45,437 bases of DNA from CAZXEJ01 sp964639895. GTDB lineage: Bacteria > Desulfobacterota_D > UBA1144 > Nemesobacterales > JADFKM01. The DNA is taken from positions 1-45,437 of the forward strand of contig CAZXEJ010000017.1 in the NCBI GenBank assembly GCA_964639895.1. Direction: 5' to 3'. Shown piece by piece: positions 16,099-25,227 of this stretch (its first letter is position 1; each line of letters starts with the position of its first letter). Position numbers and translations under genes: made by a program. The notes beneath the pieces were generated by a model. It was given only the letters and a program-made list of their open reading frames with translations. It did no database searches and had not been told where the DNA came from.

Positions 16099-17012
16099 TG
16101 CGGTTTCCTCTGGGCCCGCGGGTGGGCCTTGTCGTACACCTCCATCAGCCTCTCGACGCTTACGTGCAGGTAGTTCTGCGTGGTCGAGAGGCTGGAGTGG
16201 CCGAGCATCTCCTGGATGTGGCGCAGCGGCGCCCCCCCGCCCAACAGGTGAGACGCGAAGCTGTGGCGCAGCACGTGCGGGTGGAGACGGCCGCCGAGGC
16301 CGGCCCCGAGCGAGAGCCCCTTCACTATGCGGGCCACGCTGCGCTCGCTCAGGCGACCCCCGCTGCGGTTCAAGAACAGCCAGTCGCCCTGGGGCTTGAG
16401 CTCGCACCTGCGCACCATGTAGGCCTCAAGCGCGCGGGCGGCCTTCTCTCCCAGCGGCACCACGCGCTCTTTCCTGCCCTTGCCCACAACGCGCACCACC
16501 CCCTCGCGCAACCGTACGTCCCCGGTGGTAAGCCCCGTGAGCTCGCCCACCCTGAGGCCGCTCGAATAGAGGAGCTCCACGATGGCCTTGTTCCTGAGCC
16601 CAAGCACCCCCCGGCCCAGGACCGCTCCGTCGAGCAGGGCGAACGCCTCGTCAACGCTCAGCACCGCCGGCACCCTGCGGCCGTGGCGCGGGGTCGGTAC
16701 GAGGCGCGCCGGGTTGAAATCCATCCGGCCCGTCATAACCAGATAGTCGAAGAACGCCCTCAGCGAGGCGAGCTTCCGTGCGATCGTCCTCTTCGATCTG
16801 CCCCAGCGGTGGAGCCGAGCCACGAAGGAGCGGACGTCGCGCTCATCGAAACCGCCCCCACCCGCCTCGGCCCCGTTGCGGGGACGGGTCCGGGCGAACT
16901 CAAGGAAGCCCCGCACGTCGGCTTCGTAGGCCCTGAGCGTATGTGGGGAGTAGTGGCGCTCTTTGGCCAAGTGGTCCAAAAATCCATCCACGGATGCGCT
17001 CAACTGCGCCAT
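16095..17012 (-). CDS. xerC: Tyrosine recombinase XerC
   Basis: 305 residues. Xer recombinases resolve chromosome dimers at dif. The N-terminal SAM-like domain (SPHTLRAYEADVRGFLEF) and catalytic domain are complete, with the expected residues Arg154 (SGLRVGEL), Lys178 (GKGRK), His246 and Arg249 (HVLRH), His272 (LGHSS) and nucleophile Tyr281. No dif site is seen in the window. Chromosomal context next to hslVU supports XerC rather than a mobile integrase. A TTATAA sequence at 17027-17022 lies only ten bases before the ATG, so a leader, if transcribed from there, would be very short. Confidence 0.93.
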   Translation of the reverse strand: MAQLSASVDGFLDHLAKERHYSPHTLRAYEADVRGFLEFARTRPRNGAEAGGGGFDERDVRSFVARLHRWGRSKRTIARKLASLRAFFDYLVMTGRMDFNPARLVPTPRHGRRVPAVLSVDEAFALLDGAVLGRGVLGLRNKAIVELLYSSGLRVGELTGLTTGDVRLREGVVRVVGKGRKERVVPLGEKAARALEAYMVRRCELKPQGDWLFLNRSGGRLSERSVARIVKGLSLGAGLGGRLHPHVLRHSFASHLLGGGAPLRHIQEMLGHSSLSTTQNYLHVSVERLMEVYDKAHPRAQRKPQ

Positions 17013-17030
17013 GGAACCCTCTTATAACCT

Positions 17031-17058
17031 AAAAGCCCCCTGCCTCGCGGGAGGGGGC
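17031..17058 (-). terminator. Intrinsic terminator upstream of xerC
   Basis: Minus strand: GCCCCCT (17058-17052), a 10-base loop, AGGGGGC (17041-17035), then TTTT (17034-17031). It would end transcripts from the tRNA genes before xerC. The T-run is short. Confidence 0.55.
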
Positions 17059-17281
17059 ATAGTAGAAAATGTACCAGAAATCACGCTCACGTAAACACCC
17101 CGCCGTCCGAGGCCGCGGGAAGGGAGCGGGCCGCCGTCGGCCCAGGCCTCGCATCCCGGGGGCTCGATGCGGCGTGCCGCCGCCTCTGGCCGGCACGGAG
17201 ACGGACCTCGACTCCGCGGGCCATCCCCGAAGCCGCGGTTGTCGCCGTGATCGTCCACCTCATGAGTTGCGGCGCCCCAAG

Positions 17282-17366
17282 TGCCCGGGGCCGGGATCGA
17301 ACCGGCACGGGCCGAAGGCCCATTGGATTTTAAGTCCAATGCGTCTACCAATTCCGCCACCCGGGC
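17282..17366 (-). tRNA. tRNA-Leu (UAA)
   Basis: 85 bases read on the minus strand. Acceptor GCCCGGG pairs with CCCGGGC, D-loop GGAATTGGTAGAC, anticodon stem TTGGA/TCCAA with loop CTTAAAA giving anticodon UAA (17332-17330), a long variable arm with a GGGCC-TTC-GGCCC stem, and the T-arm GGTTCGATCC. Discriminator base A. The long variable arm confirms a class II leucine tRNA. CCA is not encoded (CTT follows). Confidence 0.97.
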
Positions 17367-17600
17367 ACGAGGAAGACCGGCAAACGCGTTCCCCATGATA
17401 TCTATCACAAACCCTCCACTCCTTCAACCAGCACCACCGGCCCCACACGCCCTCCACCGAGCAGTCGCCGGAACCGGCGGCGGCCGGCACCCGCCGAAGC
17501 CGAAAGGAGCGTGAAACGTAGGTGACATCGCAATCGGCCCGACCGGACGGGCACGAGCCGTCCGAGAGCGCGAAACCACGGAAACCGGCTGGAAAGGGAG
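17367..17600. other. Spacer between two tRNA genes
   Basis: 234 bases. The minus strand has TTGAAG and TAGATA 17 bases apart just upstream of tRNA-Leu, a weak promoter candidate. Nothing else is recognisable. Confidence 0.4.
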
Positions 17601-17672
17601 AGGCGGCGCCCGGATTCGAACCGGGGTATTGCGGTTTTGCAGACCGCTGCCTTACCTCTTGGCTACGCCGCC
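17601..17672 (-). tRNA. tRNA-Cys (GCA)
   Basis: 72 bases on the minus strand. Acceptor GGCGGCG/CGCCGCC, D-arm GCCAAGAGGTAAGGC, anticodon stem GCGGT/ACCGC with loop CTGCAAA giving anticodon GCA (17640-17638), and T-arm CCCGGTTCGAATCCGGG. Discriminator base U, the cysteine-specific identity. CCA not encoded. Confidence 0.97.
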
Positions 17673-18338
17673 CCGACAAGAGATATCGACTCACGCCATG
17701 GAGCCGAGTGGCAAGGCGCGGGGGAACATCATTATGATAACACAGTATCGTAGGGGCTCAACAGCAAGCCGCCCCGCAAAATCCACTATCTTACTAGCGG
17801 GCTCGTTGCAGACGGAGACGGGGCCGAGGCGTAAGACGTGCAAGCCGCTCTGCAATCCGGCCGCGCTCAGCAAAGTAAAGGGGCTCCGGCACGGCCATCC
17901 CTTGCCGTGCGTACCGAATGCGCCGGTGGAGCAACCGGACAAACGCTCCCAAGCGGCCGGCCGGGTATTCGATACAGCGAGGCAGGGTATCCAGTGCGGA
18001 TGGGCTCTGGGTCTACATACAGTGCATGGCTTCGGCTCCCGCCTCCGAACAAACCATGCTGGCGCACGCAACCTGGTCGGGCCCTCCAGCCCCAGGTTGC
18101 CTGTGCGCACCAGCCGCTCCAGTGCGAACACCCCCGAAACCCGCCCCCGAAGGCGGGGAGCGAAGCTACTTTTTCTTCACCACCGCATGGACACCGCCCT
18201 CCATCATGGCCCGCGGCGAGGGGAGGTGCGATTATCTTCCCAGAGTCGTTGACAAAAAGCCCTCGACGCGCCCGCGGAGAGCACCTATGTGGGCCGGCAC
18301 GAGGGCCGTTTCCACCCCTCCGCGGACACTTGATTGTA
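17673..18338. other. Divergent spacer between tRNA-Cys and the glycan/phospholipid cluster
   Basis: Holds the tRNA-Cys promoter at its left end and ends at the promoter for the nucleotidyltransferase gene. No reading frame gives a credible protein. A TTGACA at 18249-18254 has no -10 partner. A small CCCGCC/GGCGGG stem near 18141-18158 is not directly followed by its T-run. Confidence 0.5.
17734..17761 (-). promoter_or_regulatory. Promoter for tRNA-Cys
   Basis: Minus strand: TTGAGC (17761-17756), 16-base spacer, TATCAT (17739-17734), about 60 bases before the tRNA 5' end, in a locally AT-rich tract. The same transcript could run into tRNA-Leu. Confidence 0.55.
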
Positions 18339-18367
18339 TTGACATAATGATATATGACTGTTATAAA
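18339..18367 (+). promoter_or_regulatory. Near-consensus sigma-70 promoter for the 18.4-23.0 kb cluster
   Basis: TTGACA (18339-18344), 17-base spacer, TATAAA (18362-18367), in a markedly AT-rich stretch. Predicted start about 18374, leader about 55 bases. Confidence 0.8.
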
Positions 18368-18428
18368 TGTTAACTAATTTCCCACTTGGAGCCTCGGTCT
18401 CGGTTCCACAACCATTGGAGCTACAAGT

Positions 18429-19202
18429 ATGAAAGCAGTGATACTGGCGGCAGGAAGAGGCAGCAGACTGTACCCCTATACCAAGTACATTCCCAAGTGC
18501 CTCCTCGATATAGGGGGCGTCACCATCCTCGAGAATCAGATCAATCACATAAGAGAGTGCGGTATCAACGAAATAGTCATAGTGGTCGGCTTCGGCTTCG
18601 AGAAGGTGGAGAACTTCCTGCGCAGTTACGACGGACTGGGGCTGAAGATCGGCACCCTCTACAACCCCTTCTATCAGACCACCAACAGTCTCATATCCCT
18701 CTGGATCGCCCGTGCCGAGATGGACGACGACATAGTGGTGATAAACGGCGATGACGTGTTCGAGTTCGATGTACTCGACCTGGCACTGTCCTATAGCGAT
18801 GAGAAGATCTGCCTGCCCATAAAGCGTAAGCCCTACTACGAAGACGAGGACATGAAGGTCCAGATCCGCAGCGGAAATGTGATAGACATATCCAAGAACC
18901 TCAAGACCACGTCGGCCGAATCCGTTGGTATAAGGGTGTTCCGTGACAGGGGCGTCGAACTGCTGCGTAGAGCCATCGAAGAGGAGATGCGTACCGAGGG
19001 AGCCGAGAGCAAGTGGTACGTCTCGGCCATATTGAGGCTCATACAGAAGGGGTACAGGGTAAAGTCGATCGATGTCAACGACCTCTTCTGGATGGACGTA
19101 GACTATCCGGGAGACCTGTTCAAAGCCAGGTACTACGCCAACAAGGTCCTCAACAAGAGCGCCGACGGCAACCTGCTCAGAGTAGTAGAGACGTCGAGAT
19201 AA
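18429..19202 (+). CDS. Sugar/alcohol-phosphate nucleotidyltransferase
   Basis: 257 residues, GT-A-fold nucleotidyltransferase. Signature LAAGRGSRLYPYT (from residue 6) with Lys23 (IPKCLLDIGG), and a metal-site Asp in VVINGDDVFEFD near residue 100. The best functional guess is a cytidylyltransferase of the LicC/inositol-phosphate type, making a CDP-activated alcohol phosphate, because the next gene encodes a CDP-alcohol phosphotransferase. A hexose-phosphate enzyme cannot be excluded. Spacing to the next gene is three bases, so they are almost surely co-translated. It has its own strong promoter. Confidence 0.85.
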   Translation: MKAVILAAGRGSRLYPYTKYIPKCLLDIGGVTILENQINHIRECGINEIVIVVGFGFEKVENFLRSYDGLGLKIGTLYNPFYQTTNSLISLWIARAEMDDDIVVINGDDVFEFDVLDLALSYSDEKICLPIKRKPYYEDEDMKVQIRSGNVIDISKNLKTTSAESVGIRVFRDRGVELLRRAIEEEMRTEGAESKWYVSAILRLIQKGYRVKSIDVNDLFWMDVDYPGDLFKARYYANKVLNKSADGNLLRVVETSR

Positions 19203-19205
19203 GCG

Positions 19206-20558
19206 ATGGACCACGCCATAGTGCTTGCTGCAGGGCCGGGTATTGGGGGCGAGGACCTCAGCCAGTTCAACAACGCCAAGGTAGGCGAAAATCCCCAGCT
19301 CATACGTCTTCTCATAACGTGTCAAAGGGCGGGGATCGAGCGGTTCACCGTCATCGTGCCGCCCGACTTCGACGAAGAACTCAGAGAGAAGACGGAAAAC
19401 GACCCCCGCATAGAAGCCGACATCACTTGGCACCGATTGGGCGAAGAGAAGAGCCTGGGTGAAGGCACCTACCTGGTGATTCAATCGAACGTCGTCACCA
19501 CACCCGCGGCATTGGCCTCGCTGGAGAAGGCCGTGGGCAAGGGTGAGGTGTTGGCGCTGGTGGACGTGAACGGCACGTCGGCCGTAGCCCGATGCGAGCG
19601 GGGCAAGGTGAGGGAAGTGATACCCCACAGCGGCCGTATGGTGGGAGTGTTCGCAACCGACGGCAAGACGGCCACTGCAGCCCTCAAGACGCAGGCCCCG
19701 GCACGGGACCTGGTCGATGCAGCACTCGAACGCGATTCCCTCTCGGTGGTCCCGTTCGAGAACGGCTACTGGACCCTTCTTACCGAAGAGACGGACTCGA
19801 CCAAGAAGGCCGAGGACATGCTGTTCGCCCATGTGACAAAATCCTCGAGCGGATGGTTGTCCCGCAACATCCACAGCAAGCTGTCCATACCGCTCAGCAG
19901 GCTGCTCATAAAGACGTCCCTCACCCCCAACATGATAAGCGCGCTGATCGGCACCATAGGGATGCTTTCGGGACTGTTCTACATCCTCGGCAGGCCGGTC
20001 CTCGGAGCGCTGATGCTCGAGATCTCCACCATCTTCGACCGCTGCGACGGCGAGGTGGCCAGAATAAAGCTCAAGGAGACACGCTACGGCCAGTGGGTGG
20101 ACACCATCTTCGATCAACTTTCGTTCCTATCGTTCACGGCGGGCGTACCCATAGGTTACTGGCTCCAGAGCCACAGTACGATGGCCGTCGTCCTGGGCTC
20201 GGTCAACATGGGCCTCTTCGCCTTCTTCCAGGTATGGACGTTCTATTTCCTGACGAGGTACGCCAAGTCCGGCACCATGGTTGCCTATCCCGAGAAGGTG
20301 GACAAGCTCATCTCTTACAAGGACCGCTCCCCGCTTCACAGGTTCATCATCAAGCTTCGCCCCCTCATGAAGAGAGAATCGTTCTCACTGGTCTTCCTTG
20401 TTGCGGCCATCCTGGGTGGATACCCATGGGTGCTTGGGCTCACCACTCTGGGTCTCGGGCTCGCGTTCATCCACCAAGTGGACGACATCGTCAAGCTCTA
20501 CCGGTCGCGCAAGGAAGAGGCCCCGGCGGCCGACCCACAAAAGATAACCGCCCCCTGA
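19206..20558 (+). CDS. CDP-alcohol phosphotransferase fused to degenerate nucleotidyltransferase domain
   Basis: 450 residues. Residues 1-210 resemble a nucleotidyltransferase (AIVLAAGPG start), but the Arg and Lys of the catalytic loop are missing (GPGIGGEDLSQ). Residues 215-430 form a membrane CDP-alcohol phosphatidyltransferase domain with the full motif D278-x2-D281-G-x2-A-R286-x8-G295-x3-D299-x3-D303 and several hydrophobic helices. The layout matches the bifunctional inositol-1-phosphate cytidylyltransferase/di-inositol-phosphate phosphate synthase seen in hyperthermophiles. Here the upstream gene may have taken over cytidylyl transfer. The acceptor is unknown: polyol phosphate, lipid or sugar. 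Confidence 0.82.
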   Translation: MDHAIVLAAGPGIGGEDLSQFNNAKVGENPQLIRLLITCQRAGIERFTVIVPPDFDEELREKTENDPRIEADITWHRLGEEKSLGEGTYLVIQSNVVTTPAALASLEKAVGKGEVLALVDVNGTSAVARCERGKVREVIPHSGRMVGVFATDGKTATAALKTQAPARDLVDAALERDSLSVVPFENGYWTLLTEETDSTKKAEDMLFAHVTKSSSGWLSRNIHSKLSIPLSRLLIKTSLTPNMISALIGTIGMLSGLFYILGRPVLGALMLEISTIFDRCDGEVARIKLKETRYGQWVDTIFDQLSFLSFTAGVPIGYWLQSHSTMAVVLGSVNMGLFAFFQVWTFYFLTRYAKSGTMVAYPEKVDKLISYKDRSPLHRFIIKLRPLMKRESFSLVFLVAAILGGYPWVLGLTTLGLGLAFIHQVDDIVKLYRSRKEEAPAADPQKITAP

Positions 20559-20643
20559 GTACCCGTCGTCTCTCGGCCGGACGCTACTCGTCCCGAAGCA
20601 AAGCCGCGGCGGGGGACCACTCCACAAGGCCGACCCCAAGCGG

Positions 20644-21801
20644 ATGAGAATAGTAGACGTAGCAAGCCCGAAGCTGTTTTCGCGCGGCGCAAGCGCGATC
20701 GAGGTAGTGCGCATGGCCCAGGCCATGGGCGAGGCAGGACACGATGTCGAGCTCATAGTGTCAGGTAACACATCAAGTGAGGAGATCGCCGCCTTCTACG
20801 GCGTCGAGCCGCGCTTCGAGCTGACCACCCTTCCCGCGTGGCCGGGGGGAACGACCGCCCGCCACACGCTGCACGCCCTGGCCGCCTACACCCACCTGCG
20901 GCGTCGCAGGGGGCACTATGACGTCGCCTTCACACGCAACCTGCCCTTCGCCTGGCTCTCGGCCTCACGACTTCGCATACCTACCGTCTACGCCGCCCAC
21001 CACCCCTTGACCAACTTCGTCCAACGCCGCCTCCTCGGGGCCGCCGCACGCTCGGGCGGGCTCTCGCTGGTGGCCGCCATATCCGAGGCTATAGCCGACA
21101 CCTGCATCAAGGCCGGTGTTCCGCGCGAGAGGGTCAAGGTGGTGCCCAACGGCGTGGACACCTCCCTCTTCGACGCCGCTCCCCCAAAGAGCGAGGCGCG
21201 CCGACTGCTTGGTCTGCCGCCCGAGAAGAAGATCGTATCCCACATAGGCAACATATACGAAGGGCGAGGCCTCGATTTGCTGGCAGGCGCGGCACGGCGC
21301 TTCCCCGAGGCTCTGTTCATCCAGGTGGGCGGCGAAGAGCGGGACATAGAGAGGTACCGCCGCCTGGCCGCACGCCAAGGAGCGGCCAACATGGAGTTCA
21401 CGGGATTCGTGCCGCCGCGGCTCGTACCCCTCTATTACGCCGCCTCCGACTGCCTGGTGCTCCCCTACACGTCGTCGATGACGACCAAGAGCGGACGGGT
21501 CGAGGCCGGCACGGCGTCCCTGCTCAAGCTGGCCGAGTACATGGCCGCCGCCCGGCCCATAGTGGCCACCTGCATACCGGCCGTCTCCTACGCATTGAGG
21601 GACGGCGAGAACGCCGTCGTGGTCGAGCCCGACAGCACGGAGGCACTCGTGCGCGGTTTGGAGACGGCCCTTACGAACGAGGAGTTAGGCGCAGCGATAG
21701 CGGCCCGCGCGCGCCGGGATGCCGAGGCGTTCTCGCTCCAGAGGAGGGTGGAGGCGATACTGGGTCCGCTGGGAAGCGAGGTCGTACCGGCGGGCGAGTG
21801 A
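20644..21801 (+). CDS. Glycosyltransferase, GT4 family
   Basis: 385 residues, GT-B fold. The N-terminus (SRGASAIEVVRMAQAMGEAGHDV) is the acceptor domain, and the donor domain includes VVPNGVDTSLF, SHIGNIYEGRGLDLL, FTGFVPPRLVPLYYAASDC and LKLAEYMAAARPIVAT, the nucleotide-sugar-binding E-x7-E-like region of GT4. No signal or membrane helix; probably peripheral on the inner membrane. Sugar donor not inferable. Follows the phosphotransferase after 85 bases without its own clear promoter. Related in layout to the next gene, probably by old duplication. Confidence 0.85.
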   Translation: MRIVDVASPKLFSRGASAIEVVRMAQAMGEAGHDVELIVSGNTSSEEIAAFYGVEPRFELTTLPAWPGGTTARHTLHALAAYTHLRRRRGHYDVAFTRNLPFAWLSASRLRIPTVYAAHHPLTNFVQRRLLGAAARSGGLSLVAAISEAIADTCIKAGVPRERVKVVPNGVDTSLFDAAPPKSEARRLLGLPPEKKIVSHIGNIYEGRGLDLLAGAARRFPEALFIQVGGEERDIERYRRLAARQGAANMEFTGFVPPRLVPLYYAASDCLVLPYTSSMTTKSGRVEAGTASLLKLAEYMAAARPIVATCIPAVSYALRDGENAVVVEPDSTEALVRGLETALTNEELGAAIAARARRDAEAFSLQRRVEAILGPLGSEVVPAGE

Positions 21802-21882
21802 TCGGCGGCCGATCGCACGCCTCCAGATGGGAATGGAAAGCGCAACCCCCCGCTCCGCCGCTGCAGGGAGGAACGAACCGCA

Positions 21883-23034
21883 GTGAAGATAGCCTACATC
21901 GCCAACGCCCGGCCTCCCTCGAGGGCCGCCAACACTATACAGGTGATGAAGATGTGCGAGGCCCTGAGCAGGCTCGGCCACTCTGTCACACTCTACCTGA
22001 GGCGCGCCTGCCAAGGAGGAGGCGCGGCCGATGCCGACGTGTTCTCGTTCTACGGCGTCAAGGCACCGTTCGAGCTCTGCTACGGACCTATCACGCACAA
22101 GCACATCCACTGCGTCGTCTCGGCCGTACGCGCGGCGCGGGGCGGCTTCGAGCTGTGCTACACGCGTAGCGCCCCGGGGGCGGTTGCGTGCGCCGCCTTC
22201 GGCATGCCCACCGTGTTCGAGATACACCGTCCCCCTGCAACCCGTCACGGCAGGTGGGCCGTAGGCAAGATCATACGCAGCCCCAACGTGCTGACCGTGG
22301 CCATATCGGACGCCCTGCGCAGGTCGCTGCTCGAGCGGTTCGCCCCCGCCGACGAGGGGGCCGTCGTCGCACGACATGACGGCGTCGACTTGGAGGCCTT
22401 CACCGCCCTACCCCCGCGGGAGGAGCTGCGAAGGGAACTCGGCCTTGAGGCGCAGAGGCGCTACGTATGCTATGCGGGCAGTCTATACGAGGGAAGAGGA
22501 ATCGATACACTGATCGAGGCTGCTTCTCTGCTCGTGGACGCGGCCGAGTTCCTCATCGTGGGGGGCACACCCGAGGCCGTCGACCGTTACAGGGCAGCGG
22601 CTTCTGAGAAAGGAGCCCGCAATGTACGTTTCACGGGATTCGTACGGCCCACTGAGGTGCCGCGCTACCTCGCAAGCGCCGACGTGCTTGTGATCCCGCC
22701 CGAAGGGAGGGCGCGCGGCGTGGGGGGTGAAGAGATAGGCCTCTACATGTCGCCGCTCAAGATGTTCGAATACATGGCGTCCGGCACTCCGATCGTGGCC
22801 TCCGACCTGCCCACGCTGCGCGAGGTGCTCCACGACGGCCGGAACGCCCTGGTATTCCCACCAGGAGACGCCCGCGCGCTTGCGGCCGCCGTGGAGAGTG
22901 TGTTCCGCGAACCCGCCGCGGCACGCGCCATGGCCGAAAGAGCGCTGGAGGACGTAAAGCGTTACACGTGGGAAGAGAGAGCCGCCCGCATCGTCGAAGC
23001 GGCCGCATCGAGGCTGTTGCACGGCCGGGGATGA
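21883..23034 (+). CDS. Glycosyltransferase, GT4 family
   Basis: 383 residues, GT-B fold. N-terminal SRAANTIQVMKMCEALSRLGH parallels the preceding gene, and the donor domain has ARHDGVDLEAF, CYAGSLYEGRGIDTLIEA, RFTGFVRPTEVPRYLASADV and LKMFEYMASGTPIVAS. The pair may add successive sugars to one acceptor, possibly the product of the upstream phosphotransferase. GTG start, preceded by GGGAGG at a proper distance. Last gene of the cluster. Confidence 0.85.
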   Translation: MKIAYIANARPPSRAANTIQVMKMCEALSRLGHSVTLYLRRACQGGGAADADVFSFYGVKAPFELCYGPITHKHIHCVVSAVRAARGGFELCYTRSAPGAVACAAFGMPTVFEIHRPPATRHGRWAVGKIIRSPNVLTVAISDALRRSLLERFAPADEGAVVARHDGVDLEAFTALPPREELRRELGLEAQRRYVCYAGSLYEGRGIDTLIEAASLLVDAAEFLIVGGTPEAVDRYRAAASEKGARNVRFTGFVRPTEVPRYLASADVLVIPPEGRARGVGGEEIGLYMSPLKMFEYMASGTPIVASDLPTLREVLHDGRNALVFPPGDARALAAAVESVFREPAAARAMAERALEDVKRYTWEERAARIVEAAASRLLHGRG

Positions 23035-23386
23035 GGGGCGAATCCACTATAAGGCGAGCGCAGAACCGTATCAATACTGCAGCAATATAGGGATGGGCAA
23101 CGCCGGCGAGGAAAATCCCTTCACCTTGGAAGGGACCCGGGCCCCGCCAGCGACCCTCCCCCTACAATCGGCGCCGTTAAGAAGACGCGGCCGAGGCTCC
23201 CTCTACGCTCGAGCCGCAGTGTGGAGCAATCGGCTCCCGGCCGAATAGGTTCGACATGCGGCAGGCGCCGGGGGGTGCAGATACGATTCACATCACATCT
23301 CCCTCTATCCACATTGGCCACCACCGTCGGAGCAAGTCGCGTAGCAAAACGGGATCCGGTCTCCGCAGCACTACCCCCCCACAGCT
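23035..23386. other. Convergent spacer
   Basis: 352 bases between the second glycosyltransferase (+) and the transporter small subunit (-). It has a short TCCCTT/AAGGGA stem near 23118-23137 with no T-run. No gene recognised. Confidence 0.5.
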
Positions 23387-23539
23387 TCAGGACCTTTCGG
23401 CGCGCCCCTCGACTCCCTCCCCTTTTCCCCCGCATTCGGAGCCCTGCGGGTGGGTGGCCAGCATGTAGATGCAGAACAACTGTAACGCCAGCGCTATCCC
23501 CCAGCTCACGGCCATGAACACCAGGGCACTAAGCTCCAT
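23387..23539 (-). CDS. NSS transporter small subunit (MetS-like micropeptide)
   Basis: 50 residues, a frame too short for usual cut-offs. One transmembrane helix (ALVFMAVSWGIALALQLFCIYML) follows a short MELS start; a hydrophilic Gly/Glu-rich tail of about 25 residues follows. Many bacterial neurotransmitter:sodium symporters have a gene for a 30-40-residue single-helix partner immediately downstream, as in the MetPS methionine/alanine importer. The start overlaps the transporter stop by 11 bases and has a clear AGGAGGG site. The tail is longer than usual. Function rests on context and topology, not on a strong sequence match. Confidence 0.72.
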   Translation of the reverse strand: MELSALVFMAVSWGIALALQLFCIYMLATHPQGSECGGKGEGVEGRAERS

Positions 23540-25097
23540 CGGCCTTCCCTCCTTCCTCGGCGACCGAGCCCTTGGAACGCATGACCAGCACGGCCAGCAC
23601 GAGCAGCAGCCCGGCGATATACAGCCTGGGCAGCCATATATGCCACCCCTTTTGGGCCAATATGGCGGGCAGCGAGTAGATGGCGAAAGATCCCAACAGC
23701 ACCATCAGGTAGGCCGGGGTGACGTACCGCATGATGTAGTAGAACAGCCTCGGGACCTTGACCAAGGCGCCGCGGTTTATCTCGTCCCACGCCCTGTGGG
23801 AGCCGAATATCCACATGAACATCACGATCTCGATGAACCCGAACAGGACTATCCCGATGGTGCCGGCCCAGAAGTCCATCTCGTCTATGGAGCCGCCCAC
23901 GAAAATCGCGACCTGCGCGCTTGCGAATATGACCGCGCTCGTCACGAGCACCGACCGCGTACGGGACCAACCGAACTCGTCTTCGAAGAAGGCCACGATG
24001 GGTTGAATGAGCGAGACCGAGGAGGTAAGGCCGGCGAAGAACAGGAGGAAGAACCACAGGAATCCCAGAAGGTTGCCGGCTGGCATTCCGGAGAAGATGG
24101 CGCTCAGGCTGACGAACCCCAGGTTGAAGGCGCCGCCGTGGGCGATGGAGACGGCACCGGCCACGCCGAAGAATGCAACGGCGGCCGGGATGGCGATGGA
24201 GCCGCCTAGTATGACCTCGGTGATGTTGTTGAGCGAGGCCGACGACAGGCCGGTCACGACTAGGTCGTCGTCCTTGCCCATGTAGGAGGTGTAGGTGACT
24301 ATCATGCCGAACCCTACGCTCAGCGTGAAGAATATCTGGCCGGCCGCGGCAAGCCAGACGCGGGGGTTGGTGAGGGCGCTGAAATCCGGCTTCCAAAGGA
24401 AGTTGAGACCCTCGATCGCCGAGCCGTTGGGAGTGGATAGCAGCAACACCCTGAAGAACAGGATGAGAGCGAGGATGAAGAGGGTGGGCATGGCGACCTT
24501 CGAGAACCGCTCGATGCCACCGCTCACACCGCGAAGTAGAATGAGGGTGTTGAGCGCAAAGGTGATTATGAAAAAAAGGTAGGTCAGTGCAAAGGTGGGC
24601 GTAGCGAACGTCCCGTCCGAGGCCACGTAGGCACCCAGGAACTCCTTGAACGGCCTCAGGTACTCATCGGCCGTAGCGCCTGCGGCGGCGGGCAGGTCTG
24701 GCATGGAGCCGACGAGGAAGTGGAAAGCGTATCCCAGTGTCCATGACTCGATGTAAACGTAGTAGATGACGACGACCAGCGGCAGCCACAGCCCCAGCAC
24801 CCCCAGCAGCCGTGCCGCCGTGCTGCCGCGGGTCAGAGAGGCGAATATGGCGGGCGTGGTACCGTGGCCTTTCATCCCGCCGTAGCGGCCCATCGCCCAC
24901 TCTATCCACATGAGCGGTATGCCGATGACGAAGAATGCCAGCATGTAGGGAATCATGAAGGCGCCGCCGCCGTTCTCGGCCGCCTGGACTGGGAAACGAA
25001 GGAAGTTTCCGAGCCCTATGGCGCTTCCAGCAACGGCCAAAACGAGACCTAGCCTGGTGTTCCAGTGCTCACGCTGAGAAGAGATTCGATGAGCCAT
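23529..25097 (-). CDS. Sodium-dependent NSS/SNF-family transporter
   Basis: 522 residues with about 12 hydrophobic helices. The NSS signature is present in TM1: AGSAIGLGNFLRFPVQAAENGGGAF (Na+ and substrate site with the unwound GLGN), and PYMLAFFVIGIPLMWIEWAMGR follows in TM2. It imports an amino acid or amine with sodium; bacterial relatives take up leucine, methionine, alanine or tyrosine, and substrate cannot be set here. Placed 130 bases after pheS on the same strand; followed by its probable small subunit. Confidence 0.93.
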   Translation of the reverse strand: MAHRISSQREHWNTRLGLVLAVAGSAIGLGNFLRFPVQAAENGGGAFMIPYMLAFFVIGIPLMWIEWAMGRYGGMKGHGTTPAIFASLTRGSTAARLLGVLGLWLPLVVVIYYVYIESWTLGYAFHFLVGSMPDLPAAAGATADEYLRPFKEFLGAYVASDGTFATPTFALTYLFFIITFALNTLILLRGVSGGIERFSKVAMPTLFILALILFFRVLLLSTPNGSAIEGLNFLWKPDFSALTNPRVWLAAAGQIFFTLSVGFGMIVTYTSYMGKDDDLVVTGLSSASLNNITEVILGGSIAIPAAVAFFGVAGAVSIAHGGAFNLGFVSLSAIFSGMPAGNLLGFLWFFLLFFAGLTSSVSLIQPIVAFFEDEFGWSRTRSVLVTSAVIFASAQVAIFVGGSIDEMDFWAGTIGIVLFGFIEIVMFMWIFGSHRAWDEINRGALVKVPRLFYYIMRYVTPAYLMVLLGSFAIYSLPAILAQKGWHIWLPRLYIAGLLLVLAVLVMRSKGSVAEEGGKADGA

Positions 25098-25227
25098 GTT
25101 CCACCACAGGACGCGTAACCGGAACCGCTACGAACGTACCAGACGCCGAGAGTGCGCGCCGCTCATCTCTCTCCCCCCGGCCGACGGCGTGAAATGCGCG
25201 GCAAGAGGGCTGCCCGCAGTCGTGCAC

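Noticed and set aside
16095..17012. Integrase-type recombinase as a sign of a mobile island, with two nearby tRNAs as attachment sites
   Set aside because: The recombinase is a chromosomal XerC in conserved order with hslVU; no direct repeats of tRNA ends and no phage or plasmid genes.
18249..18254. TTGACA as a -35 box
   Set aside because: No -10-like sequence at 16-18 bases; the better promoter at 18339-18367 is closer to the gene.
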